Assembly: GCF_003515065.1 (NCBI RefSeq)
Contig: NZ_QXGH01000023.1
Span: 1-64,000 of the forward strand
From: Nocardioides immobilis
Lineage (GTDB): Bacteria; Actinomycetota; Actinomycetes; Propionibacteriales; Nocardioidaceae
Direction: 5' to 3'
DNA length: 64,000 nucleotides
Shown here in pieces: positions 46,815 to 55,544 of the stretch (its first letter is position 1; each line of letters opens with the position of its first letter). A program made the position numbers and the translations under genes. A model generated the notes under the pieces. The model made no database searches. It had not been told where the DNA came from and saw only the letters and a program-made list of their open reading frames with translations.

Positions 46815-47624
46815 ATGGCAAGCACTGTGTCCAACGGCGGACGCACGCCGATCATGGCGGGCAACTGGAAGATGAACCTGAACCACCAGGAAGCGGTGGT
46901 GCTGGTCCAGAAGCTCGCGTGGACCCTCTCGGACAAGCGGCACGACTTCGGCAAGGTCGAGGTCGCCGTACTTCCGCCGTTCACCGACATCCGGTCCGTC
47001 CAGACGCTGGTCGACGGTGACCGGCTGTCGATCAAGTACGGCGCGCAGGACGTCTCGGTGCACGAGTCGGGCGCCTACACCGGCGAGATCTCGGCTGGCA
47101 TGCTGGCGAAGCTCGGCTGCTCGTACGTGACGGTCGGCCACTCGGAGCGCCGCCAGTTCCACGCCGAGACCGACGAGCTCGTCGCGGCGAAGGCGAAGGC
47201 GGCCATCGGCGCCAAGATCACGCCGATCGTCTGCGTGGGCGAGGGCCTGGACATCCGCAAGGAGGGCACGCACGTGCCCTACTGCACGGCCCAGGTCGTC
47301 GGCTCTCTCGCCGGGCTGACGGCGAAGCAGGTCGCCGCGCTCGTGATCGCCTACGAGCCCGTGTGGGCGATCGGCACCGGGGAGGTGGCCACACCGGAGG
47401 ACGCGCAGGAGGTCTGCGCCGCGATCCGGGCCCAGGTCAAGGAGTCCTACGGCGCCGACGTCGCCGACGCCGTACGGATCCAGTACGGCGGCTCGGTGAA
47501 GGCCGCGAACGTCGCCGGGATCATGGCGCAGCCTGACATCGACGGCTGCCTGGTCGGTGGCGCGAGCCTCCAGGCGGACGAGTTCGGTGGCATCTGCCGC
47601 TTCTACGACATGCCGGCGCTGTGA
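46815..47624 (+). CDS. tpiA: triose-phosphate isomerase
   Basis: 269-aa TIM-barrel enzyme interconverting DHAP and GAP. N-W-K-M-N at residues about 17-21 carries the active-site Lys, H-S-E-R-R near 110 the electrophilic His, and A-Y-E-P-V-W-A-I-G-T-G near 183 the catalytic Glu and loop 6. G-G-S-V-K near 228 binds phosphate. It begins 7 bp after pgk and completes the gap-pgk-tpiA operon. Confidence 0.97.
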   Translation: MASTVSNGGRTPIMAGNWKMNLNHQEAVVLVQKLAWTLSDKRHDFGKVEVAVLPPFTDIRSVQTLVDGDRLSIKYGAQDVSVHESGAYTGEISAGMLAKLGCSYVTVGHSERRQFHAETDELVAAKAKAAIGAKITPIVCVGEGLDIRKEGTHVPYCTAQVVGSLAGLTAKQVAALVIAYEPVWAIGTGEVATPEDAQEVCAAIRAQVKESYGADVADAVRIQYGGSVKAANVAGIMAQPDIDGCLVGGASLQADEFGGICRFYDMPAL

Positions 47625-47660
47625 CCGGAACAGGGCGACGCGCCATCAGTGTCCACTCCG

Positions 47661-47683
47661 GTGTCCCGGCTTCGGCCGGGCAC
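47661..47683 (+). terminator. UUCG-capped hairpin after tpiA
   Basis: CCCGGC and GCCGGG (47665-47680) enclose TTCG, and outer GTG/CAC pairs extend the stem. There is no T tract. It overlaps the -35 region of secG, so it may separate the glycolytic operon from secG. Confidence 0.45.
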
Positions 47684-47706
47684 CGGTGCTGACGTAGGAT
47701 CCTGCC
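47671..47706 (+). promoter_or_regulatory. candidate leaderless promoter of secG
   Basis: TTCGGC (47671) and TAGGAT (47695) are 18 bp apart. The GTG at 47707 follows the -10 box by six bases, which puts the predicted transcript start at the start codon. Confidence 0.5.
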
Positions 47707-47943
47707 GTGTTGGAAACCGTGTTCACCGTCCTGCTTGTGCTCACCAGTGTGTTGATGATCCTGCTGGTGCTGCTGCACAAGGGGCGTGGCGGCGGACTCT
47801 CGGACATGTTCGGTGGCGGCGTCTCCAGCTCACTGGGAGGATCGTCGATCGCCGAGCGGAACCTTGACCGATTCACGATCGGCATCGGTGTCATCTGGTT
47901 CGCCTGTGTCATCGCCCTCGGCCTCCTGCTGGCCTACCAGTGA
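47707..47943 (+). CDS. secG: preprotein translocase subunit SecG
   Basis: 78-aa membrane protein of the SecYEG channel. Two helices (residues 2-20 and 53-74) flank the conserved loop K-G-R-G-G-G-L-S-D-M-F-G-G-G. The length is normal for actinobacteria. The usual position after tpiA supports the call. Confidence 0.96.
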   Translation: MLETVFTVLLVLTSVLMILLVLLHKGRGGGLSDMFGGGVSSSLGGSSIAERNLDRFTIGIGVIWFACVIALGLLLAYQ

Positions 47944-48035
47944 GCTAGCTCCGAGACCGACCCCCGACCCCGAGATCGACCCCCCGAATGAAGAACGTGT
48001 CCGGCTCCGCCGGTCCGAGCTGAGGAGAGAGTCCG

Positions 48036-48395
48036 TTGGCTGGTGGTGGCAACGCGATCCGCGGTAGTCGTGTAGGCGCAGGCCCGATGGGTGAGGCCGA
48101 GCGTGGCGAAGCCGCACCCCGTCAGGCCGTGACCTACTTCTGCGCACACGGGCACCGATCCGTGATCGCATTCTCGGTCGAGGCCGTCGTGCCCGACTCC
48201 TGGGACTGCCCGAAGTGCGGCCTCCCGGCCGGCCTCGACTCCGAGAACGCCCCTCCGGCGCCGAAGATCGAGCCCTACAAGACGCACCTCGCCTACGTGA
48301 AGGAGCGCCGCTCCGACAAGGAGGCCGAGGTCATCCTCGATGAGGCGATCCAGCTCCTCCGCTCCCGCCGCAAGTCCGGCGAGATCATCTTCTGA
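48036..48395 (+). CDS. rbpA: RNA polymerase-binding protein RbpA
   Basis: 119-aa actinobacterial transcription factor that binds sigma-A/RNA polymerase and promotes open-complex formation. The N-terminal tail A-I-R-G-S-R-V-G-A-G-P contacts promoter DNA. The zinc ribbon has C-A-H-G-H near residue 36 and C-P-K-C near 58, and the C-terminal R-R-S-D-K-E-A-E-V-I-L-D-E-A helix is the sigma-interaction domain. The start is a TTG at 48036 with GAGGAGAGA upstream, and the following residues match family N-termini. Confidence 0.95.
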   Translation: MAGGGNAIRGSRVGAGPMGEAERGEAAPRQAVTYFCAHGHRSVIAFSVEAVVPDSWDCPKCGLPAGLDSENAPPAPKIEPYKTHLAYVKERRSDKEAEVILDEAIQLLRSRRKSGEIIF

Positions 48396-48400
48396 CCCGC

Positions 48401-48525
48401 CGAAGTGTCAGGGTTGGCGCCTCGAAGTGTCAGCGTTGGTCGCTCGAGATGTCATCCTTCGCGCGACCAGGTTTAATACTTCGCGCGACCAGGAGTGACA
48501 CTTCGCGCGACCAAGAGTGACACTT
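48401..48525. repeat. mirrored array of 22-bp repeats between rbpA and pgl
   Basis: Left units begin at 48401, 48423 and 48445 (the third is 15 bp) and have the form CGAAGTGTCA-N3-TTGG-YCGCT. Right units at 48460, 48482 and 48504 are inverted copies ending ...GTGACACTT and beginning CGCGCGACCA. The exact 22-bp period holds on both sides. It lies between two convergent operons, 5 bp after the rbpA stop, and can form a large imperfect cruciform or mRNA hairpin. There is no T tract. Confidence 0.85.
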
Positions 48526-48533
48526 CGCGGGGG

Positions 48534-49271
48534 TCAGAGCTTGCTGGCGGCGGCGTGGTCGAGGAACCAGGTGGTCTCGGCCCGGCCCTTGACGCCGCGG
48601 GCGGGGGTCTCGGCGATGGTGCCGTCGTCGGCGAGCGCCCGGGCGACGGCGTCGGCCTTGGCGTCGCCCGAGACGAGGAACCACACCGCCTGGGAGCGGT
48701 CGAGGGCCTCGAACGTGAGCGTCACCCGGTCCGGCGGCGGCTTGGGGGAGTCGTGGACGGCGGTCGCGATGGCGTCGGTGACGTCGAGGCCGGGGTGTCC
48801 GGGGAAGAGCGACGCGATGTGGCCGTCGGGGCCGACGCCGAGCATGAGGACGTCGAAGCCGCCGTTGCCCTCGGCCCGCACCGTCGAGGAGTACGACGAC
48901 GCGGCCGACTCGGCGTCCGGGGCCTGGTCCGCTGCCGGCACCTCGTGCACCCGCGTCGCGCCGACCTCGTCGAGGAAGGCCGCGCGGGCCTGGACCGCGT
49001 TGCGGTCGGGGGAGTCGGCATCGACGAACCGCTCGTCTCCGAACCAGAACCGCACCGCACCCCAGTCGACGCCGGAGTCCGCAGCCATCCGGGCGACCTC
49101 CCGGTGGATGGCGTCGGCGATGGTGCCGCCGGTGAGGCCGATGTCCGGGACGTGACCGGCCGCCTGGGCGTCGGCGATCCGGTTGAGCAGCTCACCGGCC
49201 ACCGCGGTCGCGAGCGTCTCCGGGTCGGTGTGGACCTCGATCAGGGGTGCCGGTCGGTCGTCGGTCGTCAC
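48534..49271 (-). CDS. pgl: 6-phosphogluconolactonase
   Basis: 245-aa enzyme of the DevB type hydrolysing 6-phosphogluconolactone in the oxidative pentose phosphate path. L-T-G-G-T-I-A near residue 50, F-W-F-G-D-E-R-F-V near 76 and L-G-V-G-P-D-G-H-I-A-S-L-F-P-G near 147 are the family signatures. The GTG at 49271 overlaps the pgi stop (GTGA). It is the last gene of tkt-tal-pgi-pgl. zwf and opcA, its usual neighbours, are absent here. Confidence 0.93.
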   Translation of the reverse strand: MTTDDRPAPLIEVHTDPETLATAVAGELLNRIADAQAAGHVPDIGLTGGTIADAIHREVARMAADSGVDWGAVRFWFGDERFVDADSPDRNAVQARAAFLDEVGATRVHEVPAADQAPDAESAASSYSSTVRAEGNGGFDVLMLGVGPDGHIASLFPGHPGLDVTDAIATAVHDSPKPPPDRVTLTFEALDRSQAVWFLVSGDAKADAVARALADDGTIAETPARGVKGRAETTWFLDHAAASKL

Positions 49272-50935
49272 GGGTCTCGGTGCTTTCGGTAGTAGTCGAT
49301 GAGCGCCCTGGTCGACGCGTCCTGCTGCGCGAGCGCTGTCTCGTCGCCGGCGACCGCGGGCGTGACCTGCTGGGCGAGCTGCTTGCCCAGCTCGACACCC
49401 CACTGGTCGAAGCTGTCGATGCCCCACACCACGCCCTGGGTGAAGGTGATGTGCTCGTAGAGAGCGATCAGCTGGCCCAGGACCGCCGGTGAGAGCTCGG
49501 GCGCCATGATCGACGTGGTGGGCCGGTTGCCCGGGAACACCCTCGCCTGGACGATCGCTTCCTGGCCGGAGCTGGCGCCACCTTCGTCCCGCACCTCGTC
49601 GGCGGTCTTGCCGAACGCCAGCGCCTTGGTCTGCGCGAAGAAGTTCGCGAGGAACAGCTCGTGGACGTCGACGTCGCCGTCCCGGAGCGGATGAGCCGGG
49701 TTGGCGAAGGCGATGAAGTCGGCCGGGATCAGCCGGGTGCCCTGGTGGATCAGCTGGTAGAACGCGTGTTGGCCGTTGGTGCCGGGCTCGCCCCAGAAGA
49801 TCTCCCCGGTGTCGGTCGTCACCGGCGAGCCGTCCCAGCGCACCCCCTTGCCGTTGCTCTCCATGGTCAGCTGCTGCAGGTAGGCCGCGAACCGGTGCAG
49901 TGACTGGGCATAGGGGAGTACGGCGTGCGTGTGCGCGCCGAGGAAGTTGACGTACCAGATGTTCAGCAGGCCCATCAGGGCCGGGACGTTCTGGTCGAGG
50001 GGTGCGTCGCAGAAGTGGTCGTCGATGGTGTGGAAGCCCGCGAGGAACTCCGCGAACCGTTCCGGGCCGATCGCGATCACGAGCGAGGTGCCGATGGCGG
50101 AGTCGACGGAGTAGCGGCCACCGACCCAATCCCAGAAACCGAACGCGTTGGCCGGGTCGATGCCGAACGCCTCGACCTTGTCGAGCGCGGTCGACACGGC
50201 GACGAAGTGCTTCGCGACGGCGCCGGGCGCTCCGCCGAGACCGTCGAGCAGCCAGCTCCGGCACAGCCGCGCGTTCGTGAGCGTCTCGAGGGTGCCGAAC
50301 GTCTTGCTGGCGACGATGAACAGCGTCGTGGCCGGGTCAAGGCCGGCCAGCGTCTCGGCCGCGTCCGTCGGGTCGATGTTGCTGATGAAGCGGCACTCGA
50401 TCCCGTCCTGGCGGTAGGGCTTGAGCGCTTCGTAGGCCATCACCGGCCCCAGGTCCGACCCGCCGATCCCGATGTTGACCACCGTGCGGATCCGCTGGCC
50501 GGTGACACCGAGCCACTGGCCCGTCCGCACCTGCTCCGCGAAGGCGTAGACCCGCTTGAGCACGCTGTGCACGTCGGCCACGGTGTCCTGGCCGTCGACC
50601 TCCAGCTGGACGCCGACCGGGTCGCGTAGTGCGGTGTGCAGCACCGCGCGGTCCTCGGTGACGTTGATGTGCTCGCCCGCGAACATCGCATCGCGGCGCT
50701 GCTCGAGCCCGACCTCACGCGCCAGCGCGAGCAGGGCGTCGAGCACGGGTTCGTCGACGAGGTTCTTGGAGAGGTCGACCAGCAGCTCGCCGGCGGCGAA
50801 CGTCAGCCGGTCCACCCGCTCCGGGTCGTCAGCGAAGGCGCGCCGCAGATCGGGTGGTCCGGCGGCGGCGAGCGTCGTCAGGCGCGCCCAAGCCGCGGTC
50901 GTCGTCGGGTCCACCGGGGACTGATCGCTCACCAC
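49268..50935 (-). CDS. pgi: glucose-6-phosphate isomerase
   Basis: 555-aa enzyme linking glycolysis and the pentose phosphate path. Signatures are N-I-G-I-G-G-S-D-L-G-P near residue 152, a D-W-V-G-G-R-Y-S-V region near 278, and G-I-D-S-F-D-Q-W-G-V-E-L-G-K near 505, with catalytic Glu and His between. Two consecutive GTG codons (50935 and 50932) could start it; AGGAG is 3 or 6 bases upstream respectively, so the second is equally plausible. It starts 24 bp after tal. Confidence 0.95.
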   Translation of the reverse strand: MVSDQSPVDPTTTAAWARLTTLAAAGPPDLRRAFADDPERVDRLTFAAGELLVDLSKNLVDEPVLDALLALAREVGLEQRRDAMFAGEHINVTEDRAVLHTALRDPVGVQLEVDGQDTVADVHSVLKRVYAFAEQVRTGQWLGVTGQRIRTVVNIGIGGSDLGPVMAYEALKPYRQDGIECRFISNIDPTDAAETLAGLDPATTLFIVASKTFGTLETLTNARLCRSWLLDGLGGAPGAVAKHFVAVSTALDKVEAFGIDPANAFGFWDWVGGRYSVDSAIGTSLVIAIGPERFAEFLAGFHTIDDHFCDAPLDQNVPALMGLLNIWYVNFLGAHTHAVLPYAQSLHRFAAYLQQLTMESNGKGVRWDGSPVTTDTGEIFWGEPGTNGQHAFYQLIHQGTRLIPADFIAFANPAHPLRDGDVDVHELFLANFFAQTKALAFGKTADEVRDEGGASSGQEAIVQARVFPGNRPTTSIMAPELSPAVLGQLIALYEHITFTQGVVWGIDSFDQWGVELGKQLAQQVTPAVAGDETALAQQDASTRALIDYYRKHRDP

Positions 50936-50959
50936 GTGCTCCTGACCGCAGCGGGCCGG

Positions 50960-52054
50960 TCAGCCCATCTGCCCCTTGACCGTCTCGAGCAGCTCGAGCC
51001 ATGACTTCTTGAACTTGTCGACGCCCTCGGTCTCGAGGACCTCGAACACGTCGCTCATGTCGACGCCGGCGTCGGCCAGCCGGGCGAAGAGCTCCTGTGC
51101 CTCCACGGCCCTGCCGGTCACCTGGTCGCCGGTGACCTCGCCGTGGTCGGCGAACGCCTCCAGCGTCTTCTCCGGCATCGTGTTGACCGTGTCGGCGACG
51201 ACCAGGTCGGTGACGTAGAGGGTGTCCGGGTAGTCCGGGTTCTTCACGCCGGTCGACGCCCACAGCGGGCGCTGCACGTTCGCCCCCGCGGCGGCGAGAG
51301 CCTGCCAGCGCTCCGATGCGAGGACCTCCTCGAAGGCGGCGTACGCGATCCGGGCGTTCGCCACGGCTGCCTTGCCGCGCAGCGCCAGCGCCTCCTCGGT
51401 GCCGATCTTGTCCAGGCGGGCGTCGATCTCGGTGTCGACCCGGGAGACGAAGAACGACGCGACCGAGCGGATCGTCGCGAGGTCGACGCCGTTGGCCTTG
51501 GCCTGCTCGAGCCCGGACAGGTAGGCGTCCATGACCGCCTGGTAGCGCTCGGTCGAGAAGATCAGGGTCACGTTGACGCTGATCCCCTCGGCGATGGCGG
51601 CGGTGATCGCCGGCAGCCCCTCGAGGGTGGCGGGGATCTTGATCAGCACGTTCGGCCGGTCGACCGCCGCCCACAGTGCCTTCGCGGAGGCGATGGTCGC
51701 GTCGGTGTCGTTGGCCAGCGTCGGCTCCACCTCGATCGACACCCGGCCGTCGTCGGCGGTTGCCTCGGCGACCGGCGCCAGGATGTCGCAGGCGTTCCGT
51801 ACGTCGTCGGTGGTCAGGTCGAACACCACCCGGTCGACGTCGGCCCCGTCGGCGACGAGGGCGCGCACCTGTTCGTCGTACCGCTCCCCGTCGGAGATCG
51901 CCGCGGCGAAGATGGTCGGGTTCGTCGTGACGCCGACCACCGACTTCTCCTTGACGAGATCGGCCAGGTTGCCGGTCTCGATCCGTTCGCGCGACAGGTC
52001 GTCGAGCCAGATGGACACACCGGCGTCGGCCAGTGCTTTCAGACGATCGCTCAC
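50960..52054 (-). CDS. tal: transaldolase
   Basis: 364-aa class I aldolase-type enzyme of the non-oxidative pentose phosphate branch. It has V-V-G-V-T-T-N-P-T-I-F near residue 40, the Schiff-base Lys in N-V-L-I-K-I-P-A-T near 139, and W-A-S-T-G-V-K-N-P near 262. Length matches the actinobacterial subfamily. AAGGAGA precedes the GTG at 52054. It follows tkt by 29 bp. Confidence 0.96.
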   Translation of the reverse strand: MSDRLKALADAGVSIWLDDLSRERIETGNLADLVKEKSVVGVTTNPTIFAAAISDGERYDEQVRALVADGADVDRVVFDLTTDDVRNACDILAPVAEATADDGRVSIEVEPTLANDTDATIASAKALWAAVDRPNVLIKIPATLEGLPAITAAIAEGISVNVTLIFSTERYQAVMDAYLSGLEQAKANGVDLATIRSVASFFVSRVDTEIDARLDKIGTEEALALRGKAAVANARIAYAAFEEVLASERWQALAAAGANVQRPLWASTGVKNPDYPDTLYVTDLVVADTVNTMPEKTLEAFADHGEVTGDQVTGRAVEAQELFARLADAGVDMSDVFEVLETEGVDKFKKSWLELLETVKGQMG

Positions 52055-52083
52055 CGGGGTTCTCCTTCGTGAATCGTGCGGGG

Positions 52084-54195
52084 TTACTTCGCGGCGTCCT
52101 CGATGCTGTCCTTGGCCGCCTGCGCGACGTTCTCTGCGGTGAAGCCGAACTCGCGGAAGATCCGGGCGCCGTCGGCTGAGGCGCCGAAGTGCTCGAGGCT
52201 CACCATCCGGCCGGCGTCGCCGACGTACTCGCGCCAGCCCTGCCGGATGCCCGCCTCGACGCTGACCCGGGCCTTCACCGTCGGCGGGATGACCTCGTCG
52301 CGGTAGGCCTGGGTCTGCTGCTCGAACCACTCGATCGAGGGCATCGAGACCACGCGTGCGTTGATGCCGTCGGTGGCCAGCAGCTCCCGCGCCTGGACCG
52401 CGAGCTGCACCTCCGACCCGGTGCCGATCAGGATCACGTCGGGCTGGCCGCCGGCGGCCTCGACGAGCACGTAGCCGCCCTTGCCGACGTCGTCGGTCGT
52501 CGCGAACCCTTCCTCGCCGCGGGGGAAGACCGGGACGTTCTGCCGGGTCAGGATCAGGCCCGCCGGACGGTCGGTGTTCTTGAGGACCTGCAGCCACGCC
52601 GCGGCGGTCTCGTTGGCGTCGGCCGGGCGCACGATGTCGAGCCCGGGGATGCCGCGCAGCGCCCAGAGGTGCTCGACCGGCTGGTGGGTCGGACCGTCCT
52701 CGCCGAGACCGATCGAGTCGTGGGTCCAGACGTAGACGACGGGCGCCTGCATCAGCGCTGCCACGCGGACGGCGCCGCGCATGTAGTCGGAGAAGGTGAG
52801 GAACGTGCCGCCGAAGACGCGGGTGCCGCCGTGGACGGCGATGCCGTTCATGACCGCGCCCATGCCGTGCTCACGGATGCCGAAGTGGAGGACCCGGCCG
52901 TGGTGCGGATCGCCCTGCCACTCCTCGACGGACCGGTCCTTCGGGAGGAACGACGGCACGCCCTTGATGGTCGTGTTGTTCGAGCCGGCGAGATCGGCCG
53001 AGCCGCCCCAGAGCTCCGGCATGATCGGCGCGATCGCGTTGATGATCTGCCCGGACGCAGCGCGGGTCGCGACGCCCTTGGCGTCTGCCGGGAAGGTCGG
53101 GAGCGCAGCCTCGATGCCCTCGGGGAGCTCCCGGCCCCGCATCCGGTGCAGCAGGGTGGCCTGGTCATGGTGCTTCGCTGCCCAGGCGTCGTACTGCCGG
53201 TCCCACTCGGCGCCCCACACCTTGCCGCGCTCGAGGAGCGAACGGGTGTGCTCGAGGACGTCGTCGGGCACCTCGAACGTCCGGGCCGGGTCGAAGCCGA
53301 GGACCTTCTTGGTGGCGGCCACCTCGTCGGCTCCCAGTGCCGAGCCGTGCGCGGCCTCGGTGTTCTGGGCGCTCGGCGCCGGCCACGCGATGATCGTCCG
53401 GAGCACGATCAGCGAGGGCTTGTCGGTGACCGCGTCGGCGGCCTTGATCGCCTCGTAGAGCGCCGGGACGTCCTCGGCGTAGTCGGCGCCGTTGGTGTGG
53501 TCGCCGCCCTTGGTCCAGTCGACGGTCTGGACGTGCCAGCCGTAGGCCTCGTAGCGCTTGGCGACGTCCTCGTTGAACGCGATGTCGGTGTCGCCCTCGA
53601 TCGAGATCCGGTTGGCGTCGTAGATGACGGTGAGGTTGCCCAGCTCCTGGGTGCCGGCGATCGAGGACGCCTCGCTGCTCACACCCTCCTGGAGGTCGCC
53701 GTCGGACGCGATCGCGTAGATGTGGTGGTCGAAGACCGACTCACCGGGCGCGGCGTCGGGGTCGAGCAGGCCGCGCTCACGACGGGCGGCCATCGCCATG
53801 CCGACCGCGTTGCCGACGCCCTGGCCGAGCGGGCCGGTGGTCACCTCGACGCCGGCGGTGTGGCCGAGCTCCGGGTGGCCCGGGGTCTTGGATCCCCAGG
53901 TCCGCAGCGACTCGAGGTCGGAGAGCTCGAGTCCGAAGCCGCCGAGGAAGAGCTGGATGTAGAGGGTGATCGAGCTGTGGCCCGCGCTCAGCACGAACCG
54001 GTCGCGGGACATCCAGTTCGGGTCGGCAGGGTCGTGCCGCATCACCTTCTGGAAGAGGAGGTACGCCGCCGGCGCCAGGCTCATCGCGGTGCCCGGGTGA
54101 CCGTTGCCGACCTTCTGCACCGAGTCCATCGCCAGCACCCGCACGGTGTCGACCGCCTTGCGGTCCAGATCGGTCCACTCCAACTCCGGGATCAT
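52084..54195 (-). CDS. tkt: transketolase
   Basis: 703-aa thiamine-diphosphate enzyme. The N-terminal G-N-G-H-P-G-T-A near residue 31, the ThDP/Mg motif S-D-G-D-L-Q-E-G-V-S near 160 and E-H-G-M-G-A-V-M-N-G near 440 identify it. The ATG at 54195 gives the usual M-I-P-E-L-E-W-T-D-L-D start. TAGGCT seven bases before the ATG could serve as a -10 box for a leaderless message. It is the first gene of the operon and is divergent from ctaB. Confidence 0.96.
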   Translation of the reverse strand: MIPELEWTDLDRKAVDTVRVLAMDSVQKVGNGHPGTAMSLAPAAYLLFQKVMRHDPADPNWMSRDRFVLSAGHSSITLYIQLFLGGFGLELSDLESLRTWGSKTPGHPELGHTAGVEVTTGPLGQGVGNAVGMAMAARRERGLLDPDAAPGESVFDHHIYAIASDGDLQEGVSSEASSIAGTQELGNLTVIYDANRISIEGDTDIAFNEDVAKRYEAYGWHVQTVDWTKGGDHTNGADYAEDVPALYEAIKAADAVTDKPSLIVLRTIIAWPAPSAQNTEAAHGSALGADEVAATKKVLGFDPARTFEVPDDVLEHTRSLLERGKVWGAEWDRQYDAWAAKHHDQATLLHRMRGRELPEGIEAALPTFPADAKGVATRAASGQIINAIAPIMPELWGGSADLAGSNNTTIKGVPSFLPKDRSVEEWQGDPHHGRVLHFGIREHGMGAVMNGIAVHGGTRVFGGTFLTFSDYMRGAVRVAALMQAPVVYVWTHDSIGLGEDGPTHQPVEHLWALRGIPGLDIVRPADANETAAAWLQVLKNTDRPAGLILTRQNVPVFPRGEEGFATTDDVGKGGYVLVEAAGGQPDVILIGTGSEVQLAVQARELLATDGINARVVSMPSIEWFEQQTQAYRDEVIPPTVKARVSVEAGIRQGWREYVGDAGRMVSLEHFGASADGARIFREFGFTAENVAQAAKDSIEDAAK

Positions 54196-54319
54196 GCGTC
54201 TGAGCCTACTCAGCGGCTGACGCGAGCCGACAGGCAGTCTCCCTGGGCCGAATGGCGGAACCGAGCGTGAACACCGATACACTCGCCTCTGCCTGATCCC
54301 TGGCCGTGAGGTTCCTATT

Positions 54320-55297
54320 GTGACGACCGTCGACCCTGATCGACCAGCTGCTCGGCTGGTCGTCGGAGTGAACGGCGTCGTCGAGCAGGGCGACGCCCAC
54401 GAGGGACGTGCTTCGGCGCGCGACGTCGTGATGGCGTACGTCGGCCTCACCAAGCCCCGGGTGATCGAGCTGCTGCTCCTCACCACGGTGCCGGTGATGT
54501 TCTTCGCCGCTGGCGGCGTGCCGGACCTCGGGCTGGTCGTCGCGACCGTCCTCGGCGGCTCGCTCTCCGCCGGCTCGGCGTCGGTCTTCAACTGCGTCTA
54601 CGACCGCGACATCGACGAGCAGATGCGCCGTACCCGGCGCCGGGCGCTGCCGCGGCACATCATCACCCCGCGCGCGGCGCTGGTGTTCGGCTTCGTGCTC
54701 GGGATCCTGTCCACGGTGGTCCTCTGGGCGTGGGTCAACGAGCTGTCCGCCGGGCTGTCGGTGGCCGCGATCGCGTTCTACGTCTTCGGCTACACGATGC
54801 TGCTCAAGCGCCGCACCACCCAGAACATCGTCTGGGGCGGCATCGCGGGCTGCTTCCCCGCCCTGATCGGCTGGACCGCCGTCACCGAGGAGCTCGCCTG
54901 GGCGCCGTTCGTCCTGTTCGCCGTGGTGTTCTTCTGGACCCCGCCCCACACCTGGGCGCTGGCGCTGCGCTACCGCGAGGACTACAAGCAGGTCGACGTG
55001 CCGATGCTGCCGGTCGTCCGGTCCGCTCGCGTGGTCGCCCGGCAGATCGTCGCCTACAGCTGGGTCATGGTCGCGACCAGCCTGCTGCTGTGGCCGGTCG
55101 CGGGCACCGGGCTCGTCTATCCGGTCGCCGCTGCCGTCCTCGGCGCGGTCTTCCTGGTCCAGGCCCACCAGCTGGAGCGCCGGGCACGCGGCACCGAGGA
55201 TCTCGCGGTGATCCGCCCGATGCACCTCTTCCACAGCAGCAACCTCTACCTGTCGCTGCTGTTCGTCGCGGTCGCCATCGACCCGCTGCTGCACTGA
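54320..55297 (+). CDS. ctaB: protohaem IX farnesyltransferase (haem O synthase)
   Basis: 325-aa UbiA-family membrane prenyltransferase that farnesylates haem B to haem O for the aa3 oxidase. It has about nine hydrophobic segments. The substrate motif N-C-V-Y-D-R-D-I-D is near residue 91, followed by M-R-R-T-R-R-R-A-L-P, and the second Asp-rich loop includes Y-R-E-D-Y-K near 217. The GTG at 54320 is used. It is divergent from tkt and convergent with ctaA, the classical actinobacterial neighbourhood. Confidence 0.96.
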   Translation: MTTVDPDRPAARLVVGVNGVVEQGDAHEGRASARDVVMAYVGLTKPRVIELLLLTTVPVMFFAAGGVPDLGLVVATVLGGSLSAGSASVFNCVYDRDIDEQMRRTRRRALPRHIITPRAALVFGFVLGILSTVVLWAWVNELSAGLSVAAIAFYVFGYTMLLKRRTTQNIVWGGIAGCFPALIGWTAVTEELAWAPFVLFAVVFFWTPPHTWALALRYREDYKQVDVPMLPVVRSARVVARQIVAYSWVMVATSLLLWPVAGTGLVYPVAAAVLGAVFLVQAHQLERRARGTEDLAVIRPMHLFHSSNLYLSLLFVAVAIDPLLH

Positions 55298-55474
55298 TCG
55301 GGCCCTGCAAAGGACCTGGTATCGGATGTGGTCGCGCTGTTGACCAAACTGTGCCGCGCTCCCCGAAATGCTGGTTGCATCATGCCAAGTTGTTCACCGG
55401 GGAGGTCCCCGGCTGGGCGGCGAGATCGGGTGTCCCCACTCGCTGTCGAGCAATGGTCCTCCCTCGGACGCATT

Positions 55475-55514
55475 CCTCGGGACGTCGGCGCGCTCCAACG
55501 CCGACGTCCCGAGG
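55475..55514. terminator. 16-bp perfect hairpin between ctaB and ctaA
   Basis: CCTCGGGACGTCGGCG and its exact complement (55499-55514) flank an 8-base loop. It lies between convergent genes and could stop transcripts from both sides, although neither strand shows a T tract. The remainder of 55298-55544 holds no gene that I can see. Confidence 0.6.
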
Positions 55515-55544
55515 AGCGGCGTCGCCCGTACGGCCCGAGCCCCC

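Noticed and set aside
48401..48525. CRISPR-like array
   Set aside because: The units are 22 bp with no unique spacers, invert at the centre, and no cas genes are near.
55298..55544. tRNA or small RNA gene between ctaB and ctaA
   Set aside because: Hairpins are present, but no cloverleaf, TTCRANYC loop or promoter-terminator arrangement was found.
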